From positions 2,852,001-2,916,000 of the forward strand of contig NZ_CP045737.1 of the NCBI RefSeq assembly GCF_009649075.1: DNA of 64,000 nucleotides, written 5' to 3'. The notes beneath the pieces were generated by a model. It made no database searches. It saw only the letters and a program-made list of their open reading frames with translations, and was not told the origin of the DNA. The number at the start of each line of letters is the position of its first letter. The first letter of the stretch is position 1. Source of the DNA: Aeromicrobium yanjiei (GTDB lineage: Bacteria > Actinomycetota > Actinomycetes > Propionibacteriales > Nocardioidaceae). Shown piece by piece: positions 1 to 7,964 of the stretch. Both the position numbers and the translations under genes were made by a program.

Positions 1-634
1 GCTCCTGGCCGGCGGCCCACTCGACGAGCTCGGCGAGGCCACCGCGGGCCACTTCCTCGTACGTCTTGGTGAGCTCGCGGCACACCGCGGCCGGACGGTC
101 GCCGCCCCACACCTCCGCCATCGCGCGAAGGGACGTCTCGGTGCGGTGGGGCGACTCGAAGAACACCATCGTGCGGCGCTCGGTCGCCAGCTCGGTCAGC
201 GCGCGGGTGCGTTCGCCGGCCTTGCGGGGGAGGAAGCCCTCGAAGCAGAACCGGTCGACCGGGAGGCCCGAGACCGCCAGGGCGGTGAGCACCGCGGACG
301 GGCCGGGGATCGCGGTCACCGTCACGTCCGCCTCGATCGCCGCGATGACCAGGCGATAGCCGGGATCGGACACGCTCGGCATGCCCGCGTCGGTCACCAG
401 CACCACGGTCTGGCCGTCGGCCAGCATCGCGGCGAGCTCGGGGGTGCGACGCTCCTCGTTGCCCTCGAAGTAGGACACGACCCGGCCGCCGATCTCGACG
501 CCCAGATCGGACGCGAGCCGCTTGAGCCGCCTGGTGTCCTCGGCCGCGACGACGTCCGCGGACACCAGCGCTTCGGCCAGACGTCCGCTCGCGTCGGCGA
601 CCTGACCGATCGGTGTCGCAGCGAGGATCAGCAT
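1..634 (-). CDS. rsmI: 16S rRNA (cytidine-1402-2'-O)-methyltransferase RsmI, 3' part beyond the window
   Basis: The minus-strand frame opens with ATG at 632-634 ([16 protein letters not shown]) and runs off the left edge. It shows the tetrapyrrole-methylase fold signatures of RsmI: the N-terminal ATPIG loop, AAEDTR, a VSYFEGNE segment, [17 protein letters not shown] and [17 protein letters not shown]. RsmI uses S-adenosylmethionine to methylate the ribose of C1402 in the ribosomal P site. The visible 211 residues are roughly the N-terminal three quarters of a typical RsmI. The gene is divergent from the O-mannosyltransferase, an arrangement known from mycobacteria. A GAGAGGATGAGGAC stretch just upstream supplies a plausible ribosome binding site. 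The identification is secure; the C-terminus is not visible. Confidence 0.93.
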   Translation of the reverse strand, partial: MLILAATPIGQVADASGRLAEALVSADVVAAEDTRRLKRLASDLGVEIGGRVVSYFEGNEERRTPELAAMLADGQTVVLVTDAGMPSVSDPGYRLVIAAIEADVTVTAIPGPSAVLTALAVSGLPVDRFCFEGFLPRKAGERTRALTELATERRTMVFFESPHRTETSLRAMAEVWGGDRPAAVCRELTKTYEEVARGGLAELVEWAAGQE

Positions 635-660
635 GTCCTCATCCTCTCAGCCCCCAGCGG

Positions 661-813
661 GCGCGGTGCGTACGCCACCGTTTCCCGTGGGCGCGGTGCG
701 TACGCCACCATTTCCCGTGGGCGCGGTGCGTACGCCACCTTCTGGCGCCGGATCGGGCCTCATACGGTGGCGTACGCACCGCGGCCCCCGGAGACGGTGG
801 CGTACGCACCGCG
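661..813. repeat. Intergenic array of five 30-bp-period repeats, three direct and two inverted
   Basis: A core close to CGCGGTGCGTACGCCACC occurs three times on the plus strand in units beginning at 661, 691 and 721. Its reverse complement occurs twice, in units beginning at 764 and 794. Both arms have exactly 30-bp periodicity. The linker in the forward arm (TTTCCCGTGG) is also conserved. The array fills the space between divergent rsmI and the O-mannosyltransferase, and the last inverted copy lies where the -35 region of the mannosyltransferase promoter would be. Function is unknown: a large cruciform, an operator array or a dispersed repeat are all possible. Confidence 0.9.
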
Positions 814-827
814 CCACCGGGACGTCC

Positions 828-833
828 TAGTCT
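828..833 (+). promoter_or_regulatory. -10 hexamer TAGTCT of a leaderless promoter
   Basis: TAGTCT lies at exactly -12 to -7 relative to the GTG start at 840, and no Shine-Dalgarno sequence precedes the start. This geometry predicts transcription starting on the start codon. The same arrangement recurs at many genes of the window. Confidence 0.55.
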
Positions 834-839
834 TGCGGG

Positions 840-2393
840 GTGACGTCACTGGCCCGCCTGTCCCCGTACAGGTGGTCCGACCGCCTCTGGGGCTGGATCG
901 GTCCGGTGGCCGTGGCGGTGCTGGCCTTCGTCCTGCGGATCTGGAACGTCGGGTACCCGAACAAGTTCGTCTTCGACGAGACCTACTACGCCAAGGACGC
1001 GTGGTCGCTGCTCCAGCACGGCTACGTCCAGGACTACACCGACAAGGCCGACGCGCAGATCCTCAAGGGCGACCTGTCGGGCGTCTTCACCGGCGAGCCG
1101 TCCTGGATCGTCCACCCCGACGGCGGCAAGTGGCTCATCGCGATCGGCGAGCACTTCTTCGGCTTTGACTCGTTCGGCTGGCGCATCTCCGGCGTCGTGA
1201 TCGGCGCGCTGACGGTGCTGGTGCTGGCCCGTCTCGTGCGCCGCATGACCGGCTCGACGTTCATCGGCTGCCTCGCCGGACTGCTGCTGACGGTGGACGG
1301 CATGCACTTCGTGATGTCCCGCCTGTCCCTGCTCGACATCTTCTTGACGTTCTGGATCGTGTGCGGCGTTGCATGCCTCGACGCCGACCGCGACTGGATC
1401 CGGGCACGGCTGGACCGCTACCACGCACTGCGCCCCTGGCAGCTGGCCGCGGGTCTGTGCCTCGGCATGGCCTGCGCCACCAAGTGGAGCGGTGTGTACG
1501 TCCTCGCGGCGTTCGGCCTGACCTGCGTCGTGTGGGAGGTGCTCGCCCGGATGCGCAATCCGCGCACAGCGATGCACCACGGCTGGGTCCGCACGACGTT
1601 GCGGGTCGGCGTGCCGGCGTTCGCCTCGATCGTCCTGCTCGCGGGCGTCGTCTACCTCGTGTCGTGGACCGGCTTCCTGGTGCACCACGAGGCGTACGAG
1701 GCCCGGTTCGGCCGCGGCTACGGCGACTACTCCAAGCCCTGGGGGGCGTACGTCGATCGGCCGAGCTCGGGCTTCCTGGGCGAGACGTGGGACGCACTGC
1801 GCTCGCTGTGGCACTTCCACGTCATGACGTTCGACTTCCACACCAAGGAGATCGTCAACGCCGAGCCGCACCCCTATCAGTCCCATCCCGGCGGCTGGCT
1901 CCTGCAGTGGCGCCCGGTCGGCGCGGACGCACAGTTCGACCTGCCGAAGACCACCCAGTGCGGGCAGGCCCCCGGCTCGACCTGCATCCGGGAGATCCTC
2001 ATCCTCGGCAACCCGGTCATCTGGTGGTCGGGCGCGGTCGCTCTGCTGGGCTCGATCGGCGCCTGGATCATCACCCGCCGCTGGGTGTGGGGCGTGCCGC
2101 TCATCGGCGTCGCGGCCTGCTGGCTGCCCTGGTTCCTCAGCACCGACCGGCCGATCTTCTCCTTCTACGCCGTCACGATCGTCCCGTTCACGATCATCGC
2201 GATCTCCCTCGTCGCCAACGCCCTGCTCCGGGCCCGCAGCACCCCGCGCCAGACGTACGCCGTGGGCCTCGTGATCGGGCTGTACGTGCTCGCCGCGGTG
2301 GTCGCGTTCTGCTACTTCCACCCGATCTGGACCGACACGCTCATGCCGTACGACGAGTGGCGCGACCGCATGTGGCTGACCCGCTGGATCTGA
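840..2393 (+). CDS. pmt: Dolichyl-phosphate-mannose--protein mannosyltransferase (actinobacterial Pmt)
   Basis: Polytopic membrane enzyme of the GT39 family that transfers mannose from polyprenyl-phosphate-mannose to Ser/Thr of exported proteins. The 517-residue product has a first membrane segment at about residues 18-35. The extracytoplasmic loop that follows contains the catalytic acidic pair in the segment NKFVFDETYYAKDAW. A second extracytoplasmic loop near 280-350 has the HPYQSHPGGWLLQWRPV motif typical of actinobacterial Pmt. About ten further hydrophobic segments follow. The C-terminal half matches the PMT_4TMC region (repeated Trp- and Pro-rich helices ending in FHPIWTDTLMPYDEW). The GTG start at 840 is chosen because homologues begin near here and a -10 hexamer sits at -12. 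The position next to rsmI is conserved in actinobacteria. Confidence 0.93.
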   Translation: MTSLARLSPYRWSDRLWGWIGPVAVAVLAFVLRIWNVGYPNKFVFDETYYAKDAWSLLQHGYVQDYTDKADAQILKGDLSGVFTGEPSWIVHPDGGKWLIAIGEHFFGFDSFGWRISGVVIGALTVLVLARLVRRMTGSTFIGCLAGLLLTVDGMHFVMSRLSLLDIFLTFWIVCGVACLDADRDWIRARLDRYHALRPWQLAAGLCLGMACATKWSGVYVLAAFGLTCVVWEVLARMRNPRTAMHHGWVRTTLRVGVPAFASIVLLAGVVYLVSWTGFLVHHEAYEARFGRGYGDYSKPWGAYVDRPSSGFLGETWDALRSLWHFHVMTFDFHTKEIVNAEPHPYQSHPGGWLLQWRPVGADAQFDLPKTTQCGQAPGSTCIREILILGNPVIWWSGAVALLGSIGAWIITRRWVWGVPLIGVAACWLPWFLSTDRPIFSFYAVTIVPFTIIAISLVANALLRARSTPRQTYAVGLVIGLYVLAAVVAFCYFHPIWTDTLMPYDEWRDRMWLTRWI

Positions 2394-2411
2394 CGCCCGT
2401 CACCGGAGAGT

Positions 2412-4679
2412 TCACACGGCGGTGGCGCTGTCCACCAGCGGAGCCAGGCCGTGGGCCCGGAAGCGCTCGACCAGCGTCGCCCGGTCCTCGGGCATCCCGT
2501 AGAGGAAGCCCTGCAGGTGGGTCGCGCCGGCGTCACCCAGGACGCGTGCCTCCTCCTCGGCGGTCACGCCTTCGGCGACGACCCAGAAGCCGAGCTCCTC
2601 GAGCAGTGCCGTGGTGCGCGTGACGACGAGCGTCTGGCGGGGGTTCGCCAGATCGGTGAGCAGGTTGCGGTCGAGCTTCACGGTGTCGACCCGTGGCAGG
2701 TAGAGGGAGCCAAGACCCGCGAACCCGGAGCCGAAGTCGTCGATCGCGATGAGCACGCCGGCGTCCTGCAGCCGTGACGTGACCTGGGCGTTGGCCTCGG
2801 TCCAGTCACCGATCGAGTTCTCCGAGATCTCCACGACGACGGTGAGGTCGTGCTCGCGGCAGCAGTCCGCGATGCGCTGCAGCAGGGGCGACCACACCAT
2901 CATCTGCTCGAGCTCGAGGTTGATCGAGAACATCGTGAGATCCGCGACGTGGCGCCGGCACTCGAGCAGCGTCTCGACGGCCTGCTCGAGCACGAGGGCC
3001 GTCATGTCGTCCAGCATGTTGAGCCGGATCGCGGACTCGACGATGACCGGCGGCGGGATCGACCCGAGTCGCGCGTCGGTGCAGCGCACGAGGGCCTCCA
3101 GGCAACGGATCTCGCCACGCGCGACGTTGACCACCGGCTGGTACGCCGTCCAGAGCGTCCCGTCGACGATCGCGTGGCGGACCGCGTCGTCGATGCCCGA
3201 CGTGACCTGCGGATCCGCGGCGTGGATCGCGCGCTTGCGCTGGATCATCTGCTGGTCGGCGGCCCGCACGAGCGCCATCAGGTCGTCGTCGGCGCTCGAC
3301 GACAGCGCGCAGCCGATGCTCGCGCGAAGCCTCACGGTGCTCTGCCCGACCAGCAGGGGTCGGGCGACCAGGGCCGTCAGGCGTTCACACTCCTCGGTCA
3401 GAGCCGCGTAGTCGCGGACGTCGCGCACGAGCACTGCGAACTCGTCGCCGCCGTACCGCGTGATCGAGCGGGCGTCGCCGCTGCGCTCGAGCAGGCGCTG
3501 CGCGACGGTGCGGATCGCGACGTCACCCGCCACGTGGCCGAAGCGGTCATTGATCTTCTTGAACCCGTCGAGGTCGAGGAACACGACCGCGATGGACTCC
3601 CCCGGCCGTCGGGTGCGGCTGACCTCCGAGAGGGTCTCCCGGAAGTACGTGTAGGTCGACAGGCCGGTCAGCGCGTCGATGTTGAGCCGCTCGCGCAGGT
3701 GGTCGATCTGGGTCGCTTCTCGCCGGGACGTCTCGGACATGTGGGCCAGCGCCTCGAGCACCTGCCGCTCCACGTGGGTGAACGGGAGGTCACCCGGGCT
3801 GCGGCCCGCGACCGCGAACCGTCCGTCCACGAGGGGGACGCTGAGGTCCCCGCGCGCTCCTGGCTCCTCACGGACGTCGACCCGCTCGGCCCGGATGCCC
3901 TGGGCACCCCACCGTCCGAGGGACGCGTCGATCTCGTCGCGGCGCCACGGCATGGCCACGGCCGCGCGCGACAGCGCCGCGACACTGCGGTTGAGCTCGC
4001 GATTGCGCATCGTGAGCCCGATGGCCACCGCCCCGAGGCCGACCATCGACACGATGAAGCTGGGCACGAGAGGCAGGTGCAGACCGGCCTCGAGGCGTCG
4101 AAGGGCCGCCAGGACGCAACCGAGGTAGAACATTGCGAGCCCGATGACGAGGGCCCAGGTCCACCGCAGGCGCAGCGGGTGGCCGTCCCCGGTCGGGGCC
4201 GCGAGGCGGGCACGAACGATCTCGAGCAGGCAGATGGCCACGAAGTACGCCACGAGGCCTGCGAACACCCGGTCGAACGGCGCAAAGTCGATGTCCGCGA
4301 CCTCCGCGACCCGCAGCAGCACCGCACCGCCGAGGATCTGCACCGCCGCACGGAACTGTCCCCAGGTCTCGTCGCGGTGGAAAAGCGCGTACGAGCCGGC
4401 GACCAGGATCGCCCAGATCGGCAGGATCGAGGCCTGCCGGTCGACGTCCGCCGAGAACAGCACAGCCGCCGTCATGCCCAGCGTCAGGCGCGTCTCGCCC
4501 CGCGACACCGTGATCTGCGTACGCACCGCGAGCGGCACCAGCAGCAGGGCGATGATCGCGACGACATTGAGGTCCGGCGGACCCGTGCGCCACTGGAACG
4601 TCCGGAAGCAGATCGCAGTCACGGCGACAGCGATGACGAGGACCTCGTAGCGTCGCTCGGCGCGCGTACGAACCGTCAT
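2412..4679 (-). CDS. Membrane-bound GGDEF-EAL cyclic-di-GMP signalling protein
   Basis: 755 residues. The start at 4679 is chosen because AGGAAGG stands 7 nt upstream; an in-frame ATG at 4733 lacks such a site. The N-terminal ~200 residues hold several hydrophobic helices, followed by a linker and then a GGDEF domain with an intact RYGGDEF motif at about 408-414. The autoinhibitory RxxD site usually found five residues before GGDEF is absent (GDAR instead). The EAL domain begins with LEALVR (EAL at 528-530) and keeps the metal and catalytic residues I can see: INLE, EISE, DDFGSG, KLDRN, AEGV and LQGF. It may therefore both make and hydrolyse cyclic-di-GMP; which activity dominates cannot be read from sequence. 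It is divergent from the PKD/ExbB/DUF2149 operon, which it could in principle modulate (inference). Confidence 0.92.
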   Translation of the reverse strand: MTVRTRAERRYEVLVIAVAVTAICFRTFQWRTGPPDLNVVAIIALLLVPLAVRTQITVSRGETRLTLGMTAAVLFSADVDRQASILPIWAILVAGSYALFHRDETWGQFRAAVQILGGAVLLRVAEVADIDFAPFDRVFAGLVAYFVAICLLEIVRARLAAPTGDGHPLRLRWTWALVIGLAMFYLGCVLAALRRLEAGLHLPLVPSFIVSMVGLGAVAIGLTMRNRELNRSVAALSRAAVAMPWRRDEIDASLGRWGAQGIRAERVDVREEPGARGDLSVPLVDGRFAVAGRSPGDLPFTHVERQVLEALAHMSETSRREATQIDHLRERLNIDALTGLSTYTYFRETLSEVSRTRRPGESIAVVFLDLDGFKKINDRFGHVAGDVAIRTVAQRLLERSGDARSITRYGGDEFAVLVRDVRDYAALTEECERLTALVARPLLVGQSTVRLRASIGCALSSSADDDLMALVRAADQQMIQRKRAIHAADPQVTSGIDDAVRHAIVDGTLWTAYQPVVNVARGEIRCLEALVRCTDARLGSIPPPVIVESAIRLNMLDDMTALVLEQAVETLLECRRHVADLTMFSINLELEQMMVWSPLLQRIADCCREHDLTVVVEISENSIGDWTEANAQVTSRLQDAGVLIAIDDFGSGFAGLGSLYLPRVDTVKLDRNLLTDLANPRQTLVVTRTTALLEELGFWVVAEGVTAEEEARVLGDAGATHLQGFLYGMPEDRATLVERFRAHGLAPLVDSATAV

Positions 4680-4821
4680 CCCCCGCCTTCCTGTGACCCC
4701 GCGCGTCATCCTACGGTTGCCGGGGGGTCCCACGGGTCACTTCAAGACCACCCGTCTCGCCCACATCGCGGGGATGATGGAAGATAGGCACATCCACAGC
4801 GCGATCGGAGGGGGTCCACCC

Positions 4822-6147
4822 ATGCGCCTCGTACGCCGTCGCTCCGCCGCGCTGGTCGCGGCCCTGGCCCTCGCGGGCACCAGCCTCAGCCTCGCCCCGT
4901 CACCTGTCTCGGCCGCCGAGTGCACGGGTGGCACCGCGTGCGTCATCGTCAACGTCGTCCGCACCGTCGACGGGAACCAGACCACCCTCTACCGGGGCGC
5001 CGTCACGGCCGATCAGATCAAGGAATGGTCGGACTTCGACGAGACGCGGCAGTACTACAAGCGCCGCAACGTCGCCGGCGACGTCTCGGAGGGTCCGACC
5101 GTCAAGGCGAAGCGCGGCATCTCGTTGCACGCGCTGCTGGCCAAGATCAGCGAGCTGCACCCCGAGGCAGGCAGGCCGGCGACCTTCTCCGAGACGCCCA
5201 ACGCCAGCCAGATCCCCTCGGTCCTCTCCGACGCTGAGCTCGCGGACCCCGCCGAGGCCGACTACCCGTTCGACGACAGCCTCCCCCCGGCGGTCTACCT
5301 GGCCGGCGACCAGATCGGCTACGTCCGACCGCTGCGCGACGCCAACAAGGACGTCAACATCTCCGACATCTTCAAGGTGTCAGGCCCCCTCGAGCTCACG
5401 TTCCACACCACCGGCAAGCTCCTGGAGCCCTCGGTCAAGGTCGACAAGACCGACGTGACGACCAAGACCAAGAACACGTTCTCGGTCTCGTACGCCAAGG
5501 AGCCCGGCACCCGCATCATCAGGACGCGGTGGGACTTCGGCGACGGCTCGGTCAAGGGGACCAAGCGCGAGAGCCCGTCCAAGACCTATGCCAAGAAGGG
5601 CACCTACCCCGTGTCCGTGAGCGTCTACGGCGCCAACGGCTCCTACGGTCGCTCGTCCGCGGTGGAGATGAAGGTCGAGAAGCCACCGAAGCCCCCGAAG
5701 GCGCCCGACTCCGGCGGCACCGGTGGCGGAACCGGTGGCGGAACCGGGGGCGGAACCGGCGGGGGAACAGGTGGCGGCGGATACGTCCCGCCGTACGACC
5801 CGGCCCCGATCGAACCGGAGCCTCTCGACCCGCCGTCCGACATCTCTCCGGACCAGGACATCCCCGACGACGAGCCGACCGAGACCGCGCCGGTCGACGA
5901 CGGCCTCGAGGAGGTCGAGGGCTATGTGCTGGCGGGCGCCGAGATCGTGCCCGGCGGATCCCCCGAGGCCATCCCCGGGACCCAGGACACCAGCCGGCCC
6001 ACTCCCGCGTCCGAGGCGTCGCTCCGCAAGCGCGTCGCGACCTGGGTGCTCGCGGGTCTCACGATCGCCCTGCTCGTCGGCGCCGGCGCCGCGAGTGAGA
6101 CACGATGGTTCCGAAACCGACTGCGCCCACTCAGGAGACGTGCATGA
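4822..6147 (+). CDS. Secreted, membrane-anchored PKD-domain protein, first gene of an ExbB/DUF2149 operon
   Basis: 441 residues from ATG 4822, which has GGAGGGGG 8 nt upstream; the longer open frame from 4693 has no such site. A signal peptide (MRLVRRRSAALVAALALAG) is followed by a probable cleavage near VSAAE. Residues ~35-200 form an unrecognised domain with a short motif GISLHALL and a YVRPLR segment. Residues ~215-290 are a PKD-like beta sandwich with the signature RWDFGDGS. A glycine-rich GTGGG tandem (about 300-325) and a Pro/Asp/Glu-rich stalk follow. The C-terminus has one membrane helix (VATWVLAGLTIALLVGAGA) and an Arg-rich tail, so the bulk should face outside. The stop overlaps the next start (ATGA). 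A partner of the ExbB-like channel is inferred from the operon; the molecular function is unknown. Confidence 0.85.
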   Translation: MRLVRRRSAALVAALALAGTSLSLAPSPVSAAECTGGTACVIVNVVRTVDGNQTTLYRGAVTADQIKEWSDFDETRQYYKRRNVAGDVSEGPTVKAKRGISLHALLAKISELHPEAGRPATFSETPNASQIPSVLSDAELADPAEADYPFDDSLPPAVYLAGDQIGYVRPLRDANKDVNISDIFKVSGPLELTFHTTGKLLEPSVKVDKTDVTTKTKNTFSVSYAKEPGTRIIRTRWDFGDGSVKGTKRESPSKTYAKKGTYPVSVSVYGANGSYGRSSAVEMKVEKPPKPPKAPDSGGTGGGTGGGTGGGTGGGTGGGGYVPPYDPAPIEPEPLDPPSDISPDQDIPDDEPTETAPVDDGLEEVEGYVLAGAEIVPGGSPEAIPGTQDTSRPTPASEASLRKRVATWVLAGLTIALLVGAGAASETRWFRNRLRPLRRRA

Positions 6148-6926
6148 GCGACAAGATCTACGACTTCATCTTCCGCGTCGCGGAGGTGCTCGAGCTCCCG
6201 GTCGTGATCCTCACCCTGCTCGCCCTCGCTGTCGTCCTGGTCGAGGTCGGGGCACTCATCACCGAGCTCATCAAGCGTCGCAGCCGTACGTTCTCGGCCC
6301 TCGCCCGTGCCGGCGCCTCCGCCCGTCGCGCGGTCGACGAGCGGCGCATGGACGAGGCCTCGGCCCTGCTGCAGACCGTCGCGTGGTCCGGGCCCGTCGG
6401 CAAGGCGTTCAAGGTGCTCGTGGGCGCGGTCGACAAGCCGGGCGCCGACACCCGCATCGCCAAGGAGCTCGCGGACTTCGACTTCGGCCGCCAGGCCCGG
6501 CTCGGCCGCACCCGCCTCCTGGTCCGCCTCGGCCCGGCCCTCGGCCTGATGGGCACCCTCATCCCGCTCGCCCCGGCGTTGGACGGACTGGCACGCGGCG
6601 ACGTCGACGCGCTGACCGAGAACCTGCGCCTGGCGTTCAGCATCACCGTGCTGGGCATCCTCATCGGCGTCATCGCGCTCGCCCTGTCGCTGCTCCGCGA
6701 GCGCCTCTACGGCCAGGACTTCTCCGATCTCGAGTACGTCGCGGCGATCCTGACCGACGACGGCTCCGCTGCGGCCTCGATCGCCCCGACCGGCACGATC
6801 ACGCCGAGCGTCCCGCCCACGCCGTCGCGACCCGTCACGAGCTCGGAGACCGTCTCGCTCCCGCCGCTCGTGCCGCCCGCTCCGCCGGCGGCCCCCGCCC
6901 CGAGCGGGACGGACGTCTCCTCATGA
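6144..6926 (+). CDS. MotA/TolQ/ExbB-family proton channel protein
   Basis: 260 residues starting inside the stop of the PKD gene (ATGA overlap). Three hydrophobic segments are visible, at about 16-40, 128-150 and 165-190. The second carries the family signature LGPALGLMGTLIPLAPAL, matching the conserved GxxGTx helix of TolQ/ExbB. An amphipathic cytoplasmic region separates segments 1 and 2. The C-terminal ~50 residues are a Pro/Ser/Thr-rich tail not typical of ExbB. Members of this family form pentameric ion channels that energise a partner with a single membrane helix. Here the partner is most likely the DUF2149 protein encoded immediately downstream. An ExbB homologue without tonB, tolA, motB or exbD nearby, in a presumably monoderm actinomycete, is unusual. 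Confidence 0.9.
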   Translation: MSDKIYDFIFRVAEVLELPVVILTLLALAVVLVEVGALITELIKRRSRTFSALARAGASARRAVDERRMDEASALLQTVAWSGPVGKAFKVLVGAVDKPGADTRIAKELADFDFGRQARLGRTRLLVRLGPALGLMGTLIPLAPALDGLARGDVDALTENLRLAFSITVLGILIGVIALALSLLRERLYGQDFSDLEYVAAILTDDGSAAASIAPTGTITPSVPPTPSRPVTSSETVSLPPLVPPAPPAAPAPSGTDVSS

Positions 6927-7372
6927 TCAAGGTGACGCCGCGGGCCCGCGTCCACCAGGACAAGGCCGGTGACCCGCTCGACGGGCTGGTCAACATGTTC
7001 GACATCGGCATCGTCCTGGCCGTGGGCTTCCTCATCGCCGCGCTGTCGTCCCTGGGCCTGTCCGGGGCGGTCAACGAGGGCGGACTGACCAAGCCCGCTC
7101 TCGGCGAGGTGACGGTCAAGCCCGGGGAGACCGTCGAGGACGTCCCCGACGAGGGGGTCAAGACCGTGGGCCGCGGCACGCCCGTCGGCACGGTCTACCG
7201 CCTCGCGGACGGCCGCCTGGTCTACGTCACGGGCGACGGCACCGCCGCGCCGGTCAGCCCCGGCGCGGACCCGACCGATCCCACGTCTCCCGCCGACCCC
7301 ACCGCCCCGGCCGATCCGTCGGCGACGGACGACGTCCCGTCCGCGGACGTGCCCGACATCCCGGCTCCCTGA
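6923..7372 (+). CDS. DUF2149-family protein, predicted ExbD-like partner of the channel
   Basis: 149 residues, overlapping the channel gene by 4 bp. The N-terminus is short and cytoplasmic, with the DUF2149-like signature DPLDGLVNMFD directly before a single membrane helix (IGIVLAVGFLIAALSS). The Asp at the membrane entry resembles the ion-carrying Asp of ExbD, TolR and MotB. The rest (about 55-149) would be outside: a beta-rich stretch (GEVTVKPGETVEDVP, GRGTPVGTVYRLADGRLVYV) followed by a Pro/Thr/Asp-rich tail. DUF2149 proteins are known beside MotA/TolQ/ExbB genes in methanogens and some bacteria, and their role is not established. The stator-like function is inference from topology and operon position. 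The start is fixed by the ATGA overlap. Confidence 0.8.
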   Translation: MIKVTPRARVHQDKAGDPLDGLVNMFDIGIVLAVGFLIAALSSLGLSGAVNEGGLTKPALGEVTVKPGETVEDVPDEGVKTVGRGTPVGTVYRLADGRLVYVTGDGTAAPVSPGADPTDPTSPADPTAPADPSATDDVPSADVPDIPAP

Positions 7373-7385
7373 CCCGCGTCCCCCC

Positions 7386-7964
7386 TCAGCCCCGGGCGGC
7401 CGCGCCGCGCAGGGCCAGCCCCACGAGCCAGGCGATGTCGTCCGCGGCCTCGGCGGGGGGCTTCGAGGGGCGGGTGAGCGCAGACAGCACCAGGCGGACG
7501 ACCGACTCCACCGCGACCTCCAGCTCGTCGCTCGTGAACGGTGTCGGCGCGAAGAGCTCCTCGATGCTCTGGCGCACCACCAGCACCGCGGCCTCCACGA
7601 TCTCGCCCGACTCGGTCGTCAAGATCTGCAGCAGGTCGGTGTCGTGCTCCCCGGGCAACGAGCCCACGACCGTACGGACCAGCACGCTTCGCCGGCCCAT
7701 CTCCAGCGCGCCCTCGCACGCGGACCGGATGCCGTCGAGGAGGTCGTCGGCGGCCGCCATGCGCTCCCGGACCACCCCGAGGAACCGGTCGAGCTCGCGC
7801 AGGGCGAGCTGCTCGGCCAGTCCGCGCTTGGTGCCGAACTCGTTGTAGACGGTCTGCCTGCTCACTCCGGCGGCCTCGGCGACGGCCGCCATCGTGACCG
7901 TCGACCAGCCGGTCGACTCGATGACCGCGTGGGCTGCGTCGAGCAGCCGCACCCTGACCGTCAC
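7386..7964 (-). CDS. TetR-family repressor, probable regulator of the alkane operon
   Basis: 192 residues. The start is GTG at 7962-7964, overlapping the reductase stop by 4 bp. The N-terminus is a TetR helix-turn-helix (VTMAAVAEAAGVSRQTVYNEFGTKRGLAEQL). The remaining ~130 residues are all-helical and match the C-terminal ligand domain of AlkX/AlkU-type TetR regulators at the end of actinobacterial alkB clusters. It is the last gene of alkB-rubredoxin-rubredoxin-reductase-tetR, so it would repress its own operon. The inverted repeat at 10741-10765 is the likely target (inference). The effector is probably an alkane-derived fatty acid or alcohol, by analogy only. Confidence 0.9.
   Translation of the reverse strand: MTVRVRLLDAAHAVIESTGWSTVTMAAVAEAAGVSRQTVYNEFGTKRGLAEQLALRELDRFLGVVRERMAAADDLLDGIRSACEGALEMGRRSVLVRTVVGSLPGEHDTDLLQILTTESGEIVEAAVLVVRQSIEELFAPTPFTSDELEVAVESVVRLVLSALTRPSKPPAEAADDIAWLVGLALRGAAARG

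Noticed and set aside
661-813. CRISPR array, because of regularly spaced repeats
   Set aside because: Period equals unit length with conserved linkers rather than unique spacers, copies are in both orientations, and no cas gene is near.
2850-4787. A 645-codon open frame on the plus strand opposite the GGDEF-EAL gene, and similar long frames elsewhere (846-2321 minus, 19274-20701 plus, 21886-23913 plus, 57915-60173 plus)
   Set aside because: They are mirror frames of strong genes in GC-rich DNA, made of Arg/Ala/Asp/Gly-rich sequence with no domains, and lack ribosome binding sites.
5715-5790. Regulatory repeat within the PKD gene
   Set aside because: The GGCGGAACCGGT-type repeats are in frame and encode the Gly-Thr-rich linker GTGGG of the protein.
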